A DNA stretch of 14,645 bases from Calditrichota bacterium (GTDB taxonomy: Bacteria; Calditrichota; Calditrichia; RBG-13-44-9; J075), in contig JAJRYW010000583.1 in assembly GCA_024275555.1 (NCBI GenBank), positions 1-14,645 on the forward strand. The letters run 5' to 3'. Below are positions 6,001-12,642 of the stretch, one piece after another; the stretch's first letter is position 1, and each line of letters starts with the position of its first letter. The position numbers were made by a program, and so were the translations under genes. Under the pieces are notes generated by a model. That model was not told the DNA's origin. It ran no database searches and saw only the letters and a program-made list of their open reading frames with translations.

Positions 6001-7038
6001 TTACTTTTTAGTCGGCAAGGTAAAGATAAACGACACTCCGCCCTCGGGGTTGTTTTCTGCATGGATTGTTCCACCGTGAGCTTTGACAATCAGCTTGCAA
6101 ATATACAGGCCGAGACCATACCCCTCTTGCCGTTCCGGTTGCTGCTCCACCCGCACCGCCCTTTTGAAGATGCGGGACAGATGATCCTCCGGTATCCCTC
6201 CGCCGTTATCCATGATGGATACGGTAAGCAGCCGGTCCGAAGTTCTGCGGGCTTTAATGACCACTTTGGAGTTGGGCGGACAATATTTAATCGCATTGCC
6301 AACCAGGTTTAAAAAAACGCGCTGTATCTGGAAGGCGTCAACCATTACCGTGGGAAGTTTCCGGGGAAGATCTTTTTTAATCTGGATATTTTTTTGATCC
6401 GCCTTCACCCAGACATTGACTAATGCTTCATCAATAATTTTTTCCAGTTGAACGGGGTCTTTTTCCAGGGAGAAGACATATTGCTCGCTGCGATAGACCT
6501 CGTTCAGTTCTTCCAGCATGTCCAGAATCTGATCACCCAGCACCATTGATTTTTCCAGGAAGTTTACCTGTCCCTCGTTAAGCTCGCCAAAAGTCTGGTT
6601 CAGCAGCAGTTCCAGGTAAGCCAGCATACTGTTCAGGGGCGAGCGGATATCATGGATGATCAGGGCGGCCAGTTCCGGGCGCGACTTGGCCCGGGTCAGG
6701 AATTCGCGATAATTGGCAAGAAATGAATCGAGCTGCACCTGCTCCTGTTGCACCTGGATGATCGAATAATCCGGGCAGGTTTCTCCCAGCGGCTGCCCGA
6801 AATTAAGTGCAACCATGGGGGGATTCTTCTCAAACAAAGGGCGCAGGTGCTGATCAAAACGGATTGTTCCATCCTGGTTGTCAATGAACAACAGATCGGC
6901 GGTGGGAACCTCCGTATCATTCGAGTCGGCCCCGGGCGAGCGGGCGGAAACCTTGAAGCCCGTTTTTTTGAGCAGTTTTGAAAATCGATTGATAAAATCT
7001 TGTGCTTGCGATAAAACCAGTGCCGTATGAGCCGTCAT
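6001..7038 (-). CDS. Sensor histidine kinase with N-terminal degenerate receiver domain
   Basis: The 345-residue protein has no membrane segment and should be cytoplasmic. Residues 1 to about 115 look receiver-like: TALVLSQAQDFINRFSKLLKKTGF, then LLFIDNQD with Asp53, but the acidic pair after strand 1 is missing. A coiled linker leads to the dimerisation domain with the phosphorylated His129 in IIHDIRSPLN. The ATPase domain has an N box (NLVGNAIKYC, Asn248), G1 (DNGGGIPED, Asp277) and G2 (GYGLGLYI, 306-313), all intact, so kinase activity is expected. It lies 10 bases after the crotonase gene and 10 before the IIB gene. No response regulator is in the window, so its partner is unknown. Confidence 0.92.
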   Translation of the reverse strand: MTAHTALVLSQAQDFINRFSKLLKKTGFKVSARSPGADSNDTEVPTADLLFIDNQDGTIRFDQHLRPLFEKNPPMVALNFGQPLGETCPDYSIIQVQQEQVQLDSFLANYREFLTRAKSRPELAALIIHDIRSPLNSMLAYLELLLNQTFGELNEGQVNFLEKSMVLGDQILDMLEELNEVYRSEQYVFSLEKDPVQLEKIIDEALVNVWVKADQKNIQIKKDLPRKLPTVMVDAFQIQRVFLNLVGNAIKYCPPNSKVVIKARRTSDRLLTVSIMDNGGGIPEDHLSRIFKRAVRVEQQPERQEGYGLGLYICKLIVKAHGGTIHAENNPEGGVSFIFTLPTKK

Positions 7039-7048
7039 TCTATACCCG

Positions 7049-7831
7049 TCATTTCCCCTTAAATTGAGGAGCGCGCTTCTCTAAAAAAGCCGCGGTTCCT
7101 TCCTTCATATCTTCGGTTGCGCAAGCCTTGCCAAAGTAATCTGCTTCGATGGACAATGCCGAATCCAGGTCTGTTTCCATGCCCCGGTAGAGGGCTTCCA
7201 AAATATACTGTGTCGCCAGGGGCGCTTTGGCGGCCAGCAGTTCCGCAAACTTTTTCGTTTCCGGCATCAATTGGCCTGGTTCGATCACTTTATTGACCAA
7301 TCCCCATTCCAGGGCCCGGGCGGCCTCGAGCATTTCTCCGGTAAGCAGCAACTGCAGGGCGCGCGCTTTGCCGATTAAGCGGGGAAGGCGTTGGGTGCCG
7401 CCATAGCCGGGAATAATCCCCAGGTTTATCTCCGGCTGTCCGAAACGGGCGGTAGAAGAAGCGAAACGAAGATGGCAGGCCATAGCCAGTTCACAGCCGC
7501 CGCCCAGGGCAAAGCCGTTTACCGCGGCCAGCACCGGTTTGGGCATTTGTTCGATGTAGCGAAAAACCGCCTGGCCGCGCCGGGCGTACTCCGCCCCCTG
7601 CTCCCGGGAAAGGCCGGCAAGCTCCGAGATGTCCGCCCCGGCGACAAATGCTTTCTCGCCGGCCCCGGTCAAAATAACCGCCCGGACGCCGGGGTCTTCG
7701 GCAAGCGCTTTCATGGCGGTGTCCAACTCTGCAATCGTGGCGCTATTGAGCGCATTCAACTTTTCGGCGCGATTAATGGTAACAGTTGCCGTAGCATCCT
7801 GATGTTCCAAAATGAGGGTTTTAAACTCCAT
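7049..7831 (-). CDS. Enoyl-CoA hydratase/crotonase family protein
   Basis: This 260-residue protein is full length for crotonase and close throughout to bacterial enoyl-CoA (3-hydroxybutyryl-CoA) dehydratases. It has the oxyanion-hole motif AGADI (64-68) and GFALGGGCELAMACHL with catalytic Glu114. It also has FGQPEINLGIIPGYGGTQRL with the second catalytic Glu134, so true hydratase activity is likely. It would hydrate trans-2-enoyl-CoA in fatty-acid oxidation or a butanoyl-CoA pathway. GAGG precedes the ATG. It is the first gene of the minus-strand operon with the histidine kinase, IIB and YjbQ genes. That mixture has no obvious metabolic link to it. Confidence 0.93.
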   Translation of the reverse strand: MEFKTLILEHQDATATVTINRAEKLNALNSATIAELDTAMKALAEDPGVRAVILTGAGEKAFVAGADISELAGLSREQGAEYARRGQAVFRYIEQMPKPVLAAVNGFALGGGCELAMACHLRFASSTARFGQPEINLGIIPGYGGTQRLPRLIGKARALQLLLTGEMLEAARALEWGLVNKVIEPGQLMPETKKFAELLAAKAPLATQYILEALYRGMETDLDSALSIEADYFGKACATEDMKEGTAAFLEKRAPQFKGK

Positions 7832-8113
7832 AATCTTCCTCGTGTATTTATTGAATTTATCGCGGGAATCCCCATCCCCGCGTTGCTTCCCAACAAGGCT
7901 GGTCTGTTAAGGCGTCTAATTTAGAGAATTCCGGCACATGTTGCAACCTTCAATCCCGGAGATTGGAAAATATTGCCCGCGCCCGGCTACGCCGCATTCC
8001 CGACCGGGGTTGCGGGTGCGTGTGAACAACGCCTCGTTACAGGATAAGAAGCAATTTCCTCCGGAACTGTGCGCTTCCGAACAGTTTTTCCAAAAGAATT
8101 TGAAATTTTTCAA
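7832..8113. other. Divergent intergenic region between the crotonase operon and groESL
   Basis: This region holds the minus-strand promoter candidate (7918-7946) and a small hairpin CAATC/GATTG at 7951-7965. No ORF on either strand has a ribosome site or a recognisable product. The right end becomes AT-rich (AATTTGAAATTTTTCAATTG) just before the groES promoter, like an UP element, though this is only a compositional impression. Confidence 0.4.
7918..7946 (-). promoter_or_regulatory. Candidate promoter of the crotonase-kinase-IIB-yjbQ operon
   Basis: On the minus strand, TTGCAA (7946-7941) and TAAATT (7923-7918) are separated by exactly 17 bases; each matches 4 of 6 consensus positions. Transcription would begin about 80 bases before the 7831 start codon. 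Confidence 0.35.
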
Positions 8114-8142
8114 TTGACACACATTGACAAACCGTTTATATT
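8114..8142 (+). promoter_or_regulatory. sigma70-type promoter of groESL
   Basis: A perfect TTGACA at 8114-8119 is followed after exactly 17 bases by TATATT at 8137-8142. Transcription would start near 8149, inside the CIRCE operator. A second perfect TTGACA at 8124-8129 lies 10 bases downstream of the first, but has no -10 box at the right distance. Confidence 0.8.
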
Positions 8143-8143
8143 A

Positions 8144-8170
8144 TTGGCGCTCTGAAGGCAAGAGCGCTAA
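8144..8170 (+). promoter_or_regulatory. CIRCE operator (HrcA binding site)
   Basis: TTGGCGCTC (8144-8152), nine bases, then GAGCGCTAA (8162-8170). This is the canonical CIRCE layout TTAGCACTC-N9-GAGTGCTAA with matching substitutions in both arms (GCGCTC/GAGCGC). It overlaps the transcription start of groESL, so HrcA would repress the operon until heat or misfolded protein titrates GroEL. Confidence 0.92.
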
Positions 8171-8220
8171 AATTGAGACCTAAATCAATATTAATCAACA
8201 AATTAAAGAAGGAGGGCATT

Positions 8221-8511
8221 ATGAAGGTAAGGCCTTTAGCTGATCGAGTTCTGGTAAAACCGCTCGAAGAAGAAGACAAAACGCCCGGAGGCATCATTCT
8301 TCCGGACACCGCCAAAGAAAAGCCCATGCGGGGGCGGATCGTCGCCGTAGGCAACGGTAAAGTGGATGACAAAGGCGAACGCATCAAGATGGAAGTAAAA
8401 GTGGAAGATGTGGTTCTCTACGGAAAGTATTCCGGCACCGAGATCAAAATTGACGGGGAAGAGTTCCTGATTATGCGCGAAAGCGATATTTTAGCAATTG
8501 TTGAAAAGTAA
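8221..8511 (+). CDS. groES: Co-chaperonin GroES (Hsp10)
   Basis: The ATG at 8221 follows AAGGAGG at 8209-8215 and gives 96 residues, the normal GroES length. An in-frame TTG at 8173 would add 16 residues not typical of the family and lacks a ribosome site. MKVRPLADRVLVKPLEEE at the N terminus, the mobile loop with TPGGIILPDTAKEKP (residues about 22-36), GRIVAVGNGK and the C-terminal ESDILAIVEK are diagnostic. It caps the GroEL ring during ATP-driven folding in the cytoplasm. It is the first gene of the CIRCE-controlled operon, 26 bases before groEL. Confidence 0.98.
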   Translation: MKVRPLADRVLVKPLEEEDKTPGGIILPDTAKEKPMRGRIVAVGNGKVDDKGERIKMEVKVEDVVLYGKYSGTEIKIDGEEFLIMRESDILAIVEK

Positions 8512-8537
8512 ACTGAATAAAGAGTGGGAGAACTATC

Positions 8538-10175
8538 ATGGCGAAAAAAATTGAGTATAGCATTGACGCGCGCGCTAAACTGAAACTCGGTGTAGACCAG
8601 TTGGCGCAAGCGGTGAAGGTAACCCTGGGGCCCAAAGGCCGCAATGTGGTCATCGAGAAAAAATTCGGCGCACCGACCGTAACCAAAGACGGAGTGACGG
8701 TTGCCAAAGAGATCGAATTGGAAGACCCGGTTGAGAACCTGGGCGCCCAGATGGTCAAAGATGTGGCTTCCAAAACCAGCGACGACGCCGGCGACGGCAC
8801 CACCACCGCCACGGTGCTGGCCCAGGAAATTTTTAACGACGGTCTGAAAAGCGTGGCCGCCGGCGCCAACGCCACCGAAATCAAACGCGGTATTGATGAA
8901 ACCGTCAAAGTTGTTATCGAGGAATTGAAAAAAATCAGCCGCCCCATCGAAGGCAAAAAAGAAATCGCACAGGTCGGCGCTATTTCGGCCAACAACGATT
9001 TTGCCATCGGTGAACTGATTGCCGACGCCATGGAAAAAGTCGGTAAAGACGGCGTAATTACCGTGGAAGAAGCCAAGTCTACCGACACCTCCCTGGAAGT
9101 AGTGGAAGGGATGCAGTTTGACCGCGGCTATCTTTCTCCCTATTTTGTAACCGATCCGGATAATATGGAAGCGGTGTTGGAAGACGCCCTGGTGCTTCTC
9201 TATGACAAGAAGATCTCTTCCATGAAGGACCTGCTGCCGGTGTTGGAGAAAGTGGCTCAAACCGGCAAGCCGCTCCTGATTATTGCCGAAGATATCGAAG
9301 GGGAAGCCCTGGCAACCCTGGTGGTGAACAAGTTGCGCGGCACGCTGAAAGTGGCCGGGGTAAAAGCGCCCGGTTTTGGCGACCGCCGCAAAGCCATGAT
9401 GGAAGATATCGCCATCCTGACCGGCGGCCGGGTGATCAGCGAAGAAACCGGCTTTAAGCTGGAAAGCGCCACCCTGCAAGACCTTGGCGCCGCCAAGCGT
9501 ATTGTCATCGACAAAGACAACACCACCATCGTCGAAGGCGGCGGCAAAGGGGATGATATCAAAGCCCGCATCAACCAAATCCGTAAGCAAATCGAAACGA
9601 CTACCTCCGATTACGACCGCGAGAAACTGCAAGAGCGCCTGGCCAAACTGGCCGGCGGTGTGGCTGTGATTCAAATCGGGGCTGCCAGCGAAATCGAAAT
9701 GAAAGAGAAAAAAGCCCGTGTGGAAGACGCCCTGCACGCCACCCGCGCAGCGGTGGAAGAAGGGATTGTCCCCGGCGGCGGCGTAGCCTTGCTGCGCGCC
9801 ATCCCGGTGCTGGATAAGATGAAACTGGAAGGCGATAAGCAGATTGGCGTGTCTATTATGCGCCGGGCGCTGGAAGAACCGATTCGCCAGATCGTCGCCA
9901 ACGCCGGACTGGAAGGCGCGGTGATTGTGCAAAAAGTCAAAGAAGGGTCTACCAACTTTGGCTTTAACGCCGCCACCGAACAGTACGAGGATGACATGGT
10001 GAAATCCGGCATCATCGATCCGACCAAGGTGACCCGCACTGCCTTGGAAAACGCCAGTTCCGTGGCCGGATTGCTGCTCATGACCGAAGCCGTGATCACC
10101 GAAATTCCGGAAAAAGAAGAACCCATGCCGGGCGGCGGCGCACCGGGAATGGGCGGAATGGGCGGAATGTACTAA
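8538..10175 (+). CDS. groEL: Chaperonin GroEL (Hsp60)
   Basis: The 545-residue product is a complete GroEL. Key sites are TLGPKGRNV (29-37), KDGVTVAKEI with Asp51 and the nucleotide-site GDGTTTAT at 85-92. The Cpn60 signature AAVEEGIVPGGG is also present, as is the flexible tail rich in GGM (GGMGGMY). It forms the double-ring ATPase that encloses unfolded proteins with GroES. GGGAG lies 7 bases before the ATG. It is co-transcribed with groES under the CIRCE operator and ends at a strong terminator. Nothing is missing or truncated. Confidence 0.98.
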   Translation: MAKKIEYSIDARAKLKLGVDQLAQAVKVTLGPKGRNVVIEKKFGAPTVTKDGVTVAKEIELEDPVENLGAQMVKDVASKTSDDAGDGTTTATVLAQEIFNDGLKSVAAGANATEIKRGIDETVKVVIEELKKISRPIEGKKEIAQVGAISANNDFAIGELIADAMEKVGKDGVITVEEAKSTDTSLEVVEGMQFDRGYLSPYFVTDPDNMEAVLEDALVLLYDKKISSMKDLLPVLEKVAQTGKPLLIIAEDIEGEALATLVVNKLRGTLKVAGVKAPGFGDRRKAMMEDIAILTGGRVISEETGFKLESATLQDLGAAKRIVIDKDNTTIVEGGGKGDDIKARINQIRKQIETTTSDYDREKLQERLAKLAGGVAVIQIGAASEIEMKEKKARVEDALHATRAAVEEGIVPGGGVALLRAIPVLDKMKLEGDKQIGVSIMRRALEEPIRQIVANAGLEGAVIVQKVKEGSTNFGFNAATEQYEDDMVKSGIIDPTKVTRTALENASSVAGLLLMTEAVITEIPEKEEPMPGGGAPGMGGMGGMY

Positions 10176-10197
10176 ATCGCACCCCCATATATTATCG

Positions 10198-10237
10198 AAA
10201 GAGGCTGGCCGGTTTGGTCAGCCTCTTTTTTTTTTTT
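10198..10237 (+). terminator. Strong rho-independent terminator of groESL
   Basis: AAAGAGGCTGGCC (10198-10210) pairs with GGTCAGCCTCTTT (10216-10228) over 13 positions, including one G-T wobble, around a 5-base loop. A run of 12 T residues (10226-10237) overlaps the end of the stem. It lies 22 bases after the groEL stop codon. Confidence 0.95.
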
Positions 10238-10410
10238 GCTCGATTGCAATAGCGCCGGACCCAGACGCCCCGATATCCTTCGAACATGGTTGAGGAAGCA
10301 GCGCTCAGACATGATTTTCTATCTCAAGTTTGTAATCCCCCCATTCTCTGCGTATGTTTAATGCTTTTGAGAAGAAGCGCGCCATCGAGAACAGAAAAAT
10401 TGAGGAAGCA

Positions 10411-11604
10411 ATGCCGGAAACAAAATCCATACCGCGTAATTATCCCAGCGACGTGCAAATACTGTCCGAAAACGGGCGCGAGATTATCTTAGTGGGGACG
10501 GCCCATATTTCCCGGGAATCGGCCAATTTGGTGCGGGAAGTCATCGAAGCGGAGCAGCCGGACGTGGTCTGTGTGGAGTTGGACCCGCAGCGTTTTAAGG
10601 CGCTCTCCCAAAAACGGCGCTGGGAAAGCCTGGATTTAAAATCGATCATCCGCCAGAAGCAACTGAGCACGCTGATCATCAATTTACTGCTGGGTTCCTA
10701 TCAGAAAAAGTTAGGCAAAAAGCTGGGCGTTATGCCCGGGGCGGAATTGCTGGAAGCGACCCAGGCGGCCGAAGAAAACAATATTCCCGTGGAACTCTGC
10801 GATCGGGATATTCGCATCACTTTGCGGCGCGCCTGGAATTCCATGAGCTTTTGGGACAAAATAAAGCTGCTCTCCGGGGGGATGGCCGGAATGTTCATGG
10901 ACGAGGAACTCGACGAGGCCAAATTAGCGGAAATCCGGCAAAAGGATGTGCTGAGCGAGATGATCGAAACCCTGGGAGAAGCGATGCCGGTGCTCAAACG
11001 CGTGCTGATCGATGAGCGGGATCAGTACCTGAGCGAAAAAATCCGCCGGGCAAAGGGCCAAAAGATTGTCGCGGTAGTTGGGGCCGGCCATGTACAGGGA
11101 ATGCTGAAAGCGCTGCGCTCCGGCAAACCGGCTGACTTATCCGAAATCGAGCAAATCCCCAAACTCTCTCCCTGGATAAAAATCATCGGCTGGGGTATTC
11201 CGGCGGTTATCCTGGCTTCGCTGGGCTATATCGGGCTGACCAAAGGGGCCCAGACAGCCGGCGACAACGCCCTCTTCTGGTTTCTGGCCAACGGCATTCC
11301 CAGCGCAATCGGCGCCATGCTGGCTCTTGCCCATCCCATTACCATTATCACTTCTTTTCTGGCCGCCCCCATCACCAGCTTAACCCCGGTGATTGGCGCA
11401 GGCTATGTGGCGGCGTTTGTACAGGCCTACTTCCAGCCGCCCGTGGTCAAGGAACTGCAAAGCGTCAGCGAGGACGCCCTGAAGCTCCGCAAATGGTGGT
11501 CTAACAAACTGCTCCGGGTGCTGCTGGTGTTTATCCTGACCAGCCTGGGCAGTGTGCTGGGCACCTACGTGGGCGGCTACAAGATTATTTCCAGTTTGTT
11601 TTGA
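10411..11604 (+). CDS. TraB/PrgY-like family membrane protein
   Basis: I place the start at 10411 (397 residues) because GAGG at 10402-10405 precedes it; the in-frame ATG at 10354 has no ribosome site. The N-terminal two thirds is a TraB/PrgY domain: GTAHIS (29-34), VELD (55-58) with Arg61, and GAGHVQG (224-230). These conserved histidine motifs fit the proposed metalloprotease-like TraB/Tiki superfamily. The C-terminal part has about four hydrophobic segments (about 255-277, 286-308, 311-340 and 367-387), so it is a membrane protein with a soluble domain. Enterococcal PrgY limits pheromone activity; in bacteria without such pheromones the role is unknown. It appears to be a single-gene unit. 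Confidence 0.88.
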   Translation: MPETKSIPRNYPSDVQILSENGREIILVGTAHISRESANLVREVIEAEQPDVVCVELDPQRFKALSQKRRWESLDLKSIIRQKQLSTLIINLLLGSYQKKLGKKLGVMPGAELLEATQAAEENNIPVELCDRDIRITLRRAWNSMSFWDKIKLLSGGMAGMFMDEELDEAKLAEIRQKDVLSEMIETLGEAMPVLKRVLIDERDQYLSEKIRRAKGQKIVAVVGAGHVQGMLKALRSGKPADLSEIEQIPKLSPWIKIIGWGIPAVILASLGYIGLTKGAQTAGDNALFWFLANGIPSAIGAMLALAHPITIITSFLAAPITSLTPVIGAGYVAAFVQAYFQPPVVKELQSVSEDALKLRKWWSNKLLRVLLVFILTSLGSVLGTYVGGYKIISSLF

Positions 11605-11740
11605 TTTGCATTGTCCCAGTGAATTTTTGCCCTGTCAATTCTGCCGACGAAGTCTGGCTCCCTTCCCCCGGGTAACTTTTTTCCCGGGTTGCCGTAGCAG
11701 AACAACATATCGTCAAATGCAAATCACGAGTCAAAAATTT

Positions 11741-11780
11741 GACGCTGAGAAACGCTGAATGAGGCAGAAAAGCGCTGAAA
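11741..11780 (-). repeat. Four-unit 10-bp-period repeat tract (left arm)
   Basis: Read on the minus strand, this 40-base tract is four consecutive 10-base units beginning TTCAGCG, TTCTGCC, TTCAGCG and CTCAGCG. The shared core is nTCwGCs followed by three variable bases. On the plus strand, CGCTGA occurs at 11743, 11753 and 11773. It is opposed to the tract at 11831-11870. Confidence 0.7.
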
Positions 11781-11802
11781 ATTGTTTTAAAGCAAAAACA
11801 AT
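11781..11802 (+). repeat. Small hairpin between the opposed repeat arms
   Basis: ATTGTTTT (11781-11788) and AAAACAAT (11795-11802) form an 8-bp stem with a 6-base loop, directly adjoining the left repeat arm. Confidence 0.5.
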
Positions 11803-11830
11803 CGATCCGGTCAAATCCTCAAATACTCTT

Positions 11831-11870
11831 TTCAGCGGAAATCTGCCGATATCCGCAGTATTCTGCGTCA
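11831..11870 (+). repeat. Four-unit 10-bp-period repeat tract (right arm)
   Basis: On the plus strand four 10-base units begin at 11831, 11841, 11851 and 11861 with TTCAGCG, ATCTGCC, ATCCGCA and TTCTGCG. Unit by unit it matches the left arm read from the other strand: units 1 and 2 are nearly identical and both arms end in GTCA. It ends about 45 bases before the lipoprotein start codon. Confidence 0.7.
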
Positions 11871-11916
11871 GATTAAGTTCAAGCTGTGAATGGCATTTCA
11901 ACGGAGTTTTTATAGT

Positions 11917-12642
11917 ATGAATCGAGTTTTTCTTGTACTCCTGGCCGGCCTGCTGACCGCCTGCCAGCCCGATCCGAAGGCGATTATCGAGCAGGTCATC
12001 CGGACTCACGGCGGTTCGGCCTATCAAAAATTTGCTATTGAGTTCAATTTCCGGGGCACACACTTTGTGCTGGAACGCAACCGGGGCCGGTTTCGCTACC
12101 AGCGCCAGTTGCGGGACTCTACCGGGGTGATCACAGACCTGCTTACCAACGAAGGATTTCAGCGCCTCCGCGATGGACAGCCCACTCCCCTCTCCCCGGC
12201 CGATTCTGCCCGCTTGGCCAACTCGGTAAACTCGGTAGCCTATTTTGCCCTGTTGCCCTTCCCGCTCTCCGACCCGGCAGTGCGCAGCCGCTACCTGGGC
12301 CGGGAAGACATCCGGGGAGAACCATACCACAAAATCGAAGTGCGTTTTACTGCGGAAGGCGGCGGCAAGGACCACGACGATGTCTTTATCTACTGGTTTC
12401 ACCGGGAAAAGCATACCCTGGATTACCTGGCCTACTCCTTCCAAGTTAACCGGGGCGGGATGCGTTTCCGGGAAGCCTACCATCCCCGGGTTGTTGCGGG
12501 AATTCGATTTCAGGATTACCGGAACTATCGCGGCCAGGGTGATGCAGCGGCGTTATCCGAGCAGGCGGCCCTGTTCCGGAAAGGTAAACTGGAAAAAGTC
12601 TCAGAAATCATCCTGGACAGTTTGCAGGCCGTCCATCCCTAA
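11917..12642 (+). CDS. Lipoprotein resembling the DUF6503 family
   Basis: The chosen ATG at 11917 (241 residues) puts a classic lipoprotein signal at the front: MNRVFLVLLAGLLTAC, with the lipid-modified Cys16. An in-frame ATG at 11890 would add nine residues. GGAG lies 10 bases upstream. The mature part has AIIEQVIRTHGGSAYQ, FNFRGTHF, DLLTNEGFQRL, NSVNSVAYFALLPFPL, HDDVFIYWFHREKHTLDYLAYSF and GGMRFREAYHPRVV. This order matches my recollection of DUF6503 proteins from Bacteroidetes-type bacteria. Their function is unknown; a LolA/LolB-like lipid-handling fold has the same general look, but I cannot show it. It is probably anchored in the outer membrane facing the periplasm, and seems to stand alone between two repeat-bearing gaps. 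Confidence 0.8.
   Translation: MNRVFLVLLAGLLTACQPDPKAIIEQVIRTHGGSAYQKFAIEFNFRGTHFVLERNRGRFRYQRQLRDSTGVITDLLTNEGFQRLRDGQPTPLSPADSARLANSVNSVAYFALLPFPLSDPAVRSRYLGREDIRGEPYHKIEVRFTAEGGGKDHDDVFIYWFHREKHTLDYLAYSFQVNRGGMRFREAYHPRVVAGIRFQDYRNYRGQGDAAALSEQAALFRKGKLEKVSEIILDSLQAVHP

Larger units (their letters stand above)
11605..11916 (+). other. Intergenic region with a large opposed-repeat structure
   Basis: These 312 bases contain a CCCGGG...CCCGGG pair (11667-11672 and 11683-11688) without a T-run. They also hold the two opposed 10-bp-period repeat tracts described separately, with a small hairpin between them. No promoter for the lipoprotein gene could be picked with confidence; no other ORF is supported. 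Confidence 0.6.

Noticed and set aside
5991..6089. Upstream start for the PTS IIB gene
   Set aside because: It runs into the histidine kinase coding region. The GTG at 5990 has a ribosome site and places the active histidine at the family position 15.
7916..8122. 68-residue minus-strand frame upstream of groES
   Set aside because: It begins inside the groES promoter, has no ribosome site and no recognisable composition.
8173..8220. TTG start upstream of groES
   Set aside because: No ribosome site, abnormal N-terminal extension, and it falls in the leader right after the CIRCE operator.
8418..9932. 504-residue minus-strand frame opposite groEL
   Set aside because: It lies wholly antisense to the groES end and groEL, is rich in His, Phe and Gly as expected from reverse reading of a GC-biased gene, and has no ribosome site or known domain.
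11667..11688. CCCGGG...CCCGGG as terminator of the TraB-like gene
   Set aside because: The hexamer is its own complement and the T-run lies in the loop, not after the stem, so it is not a convincing rho-independent terminator.
11741..11870. CRISPR-like array
   Set aside because: Units are only 10 bases with no spacers, and the two tracts are in opposite orientation; no cas genes are present.
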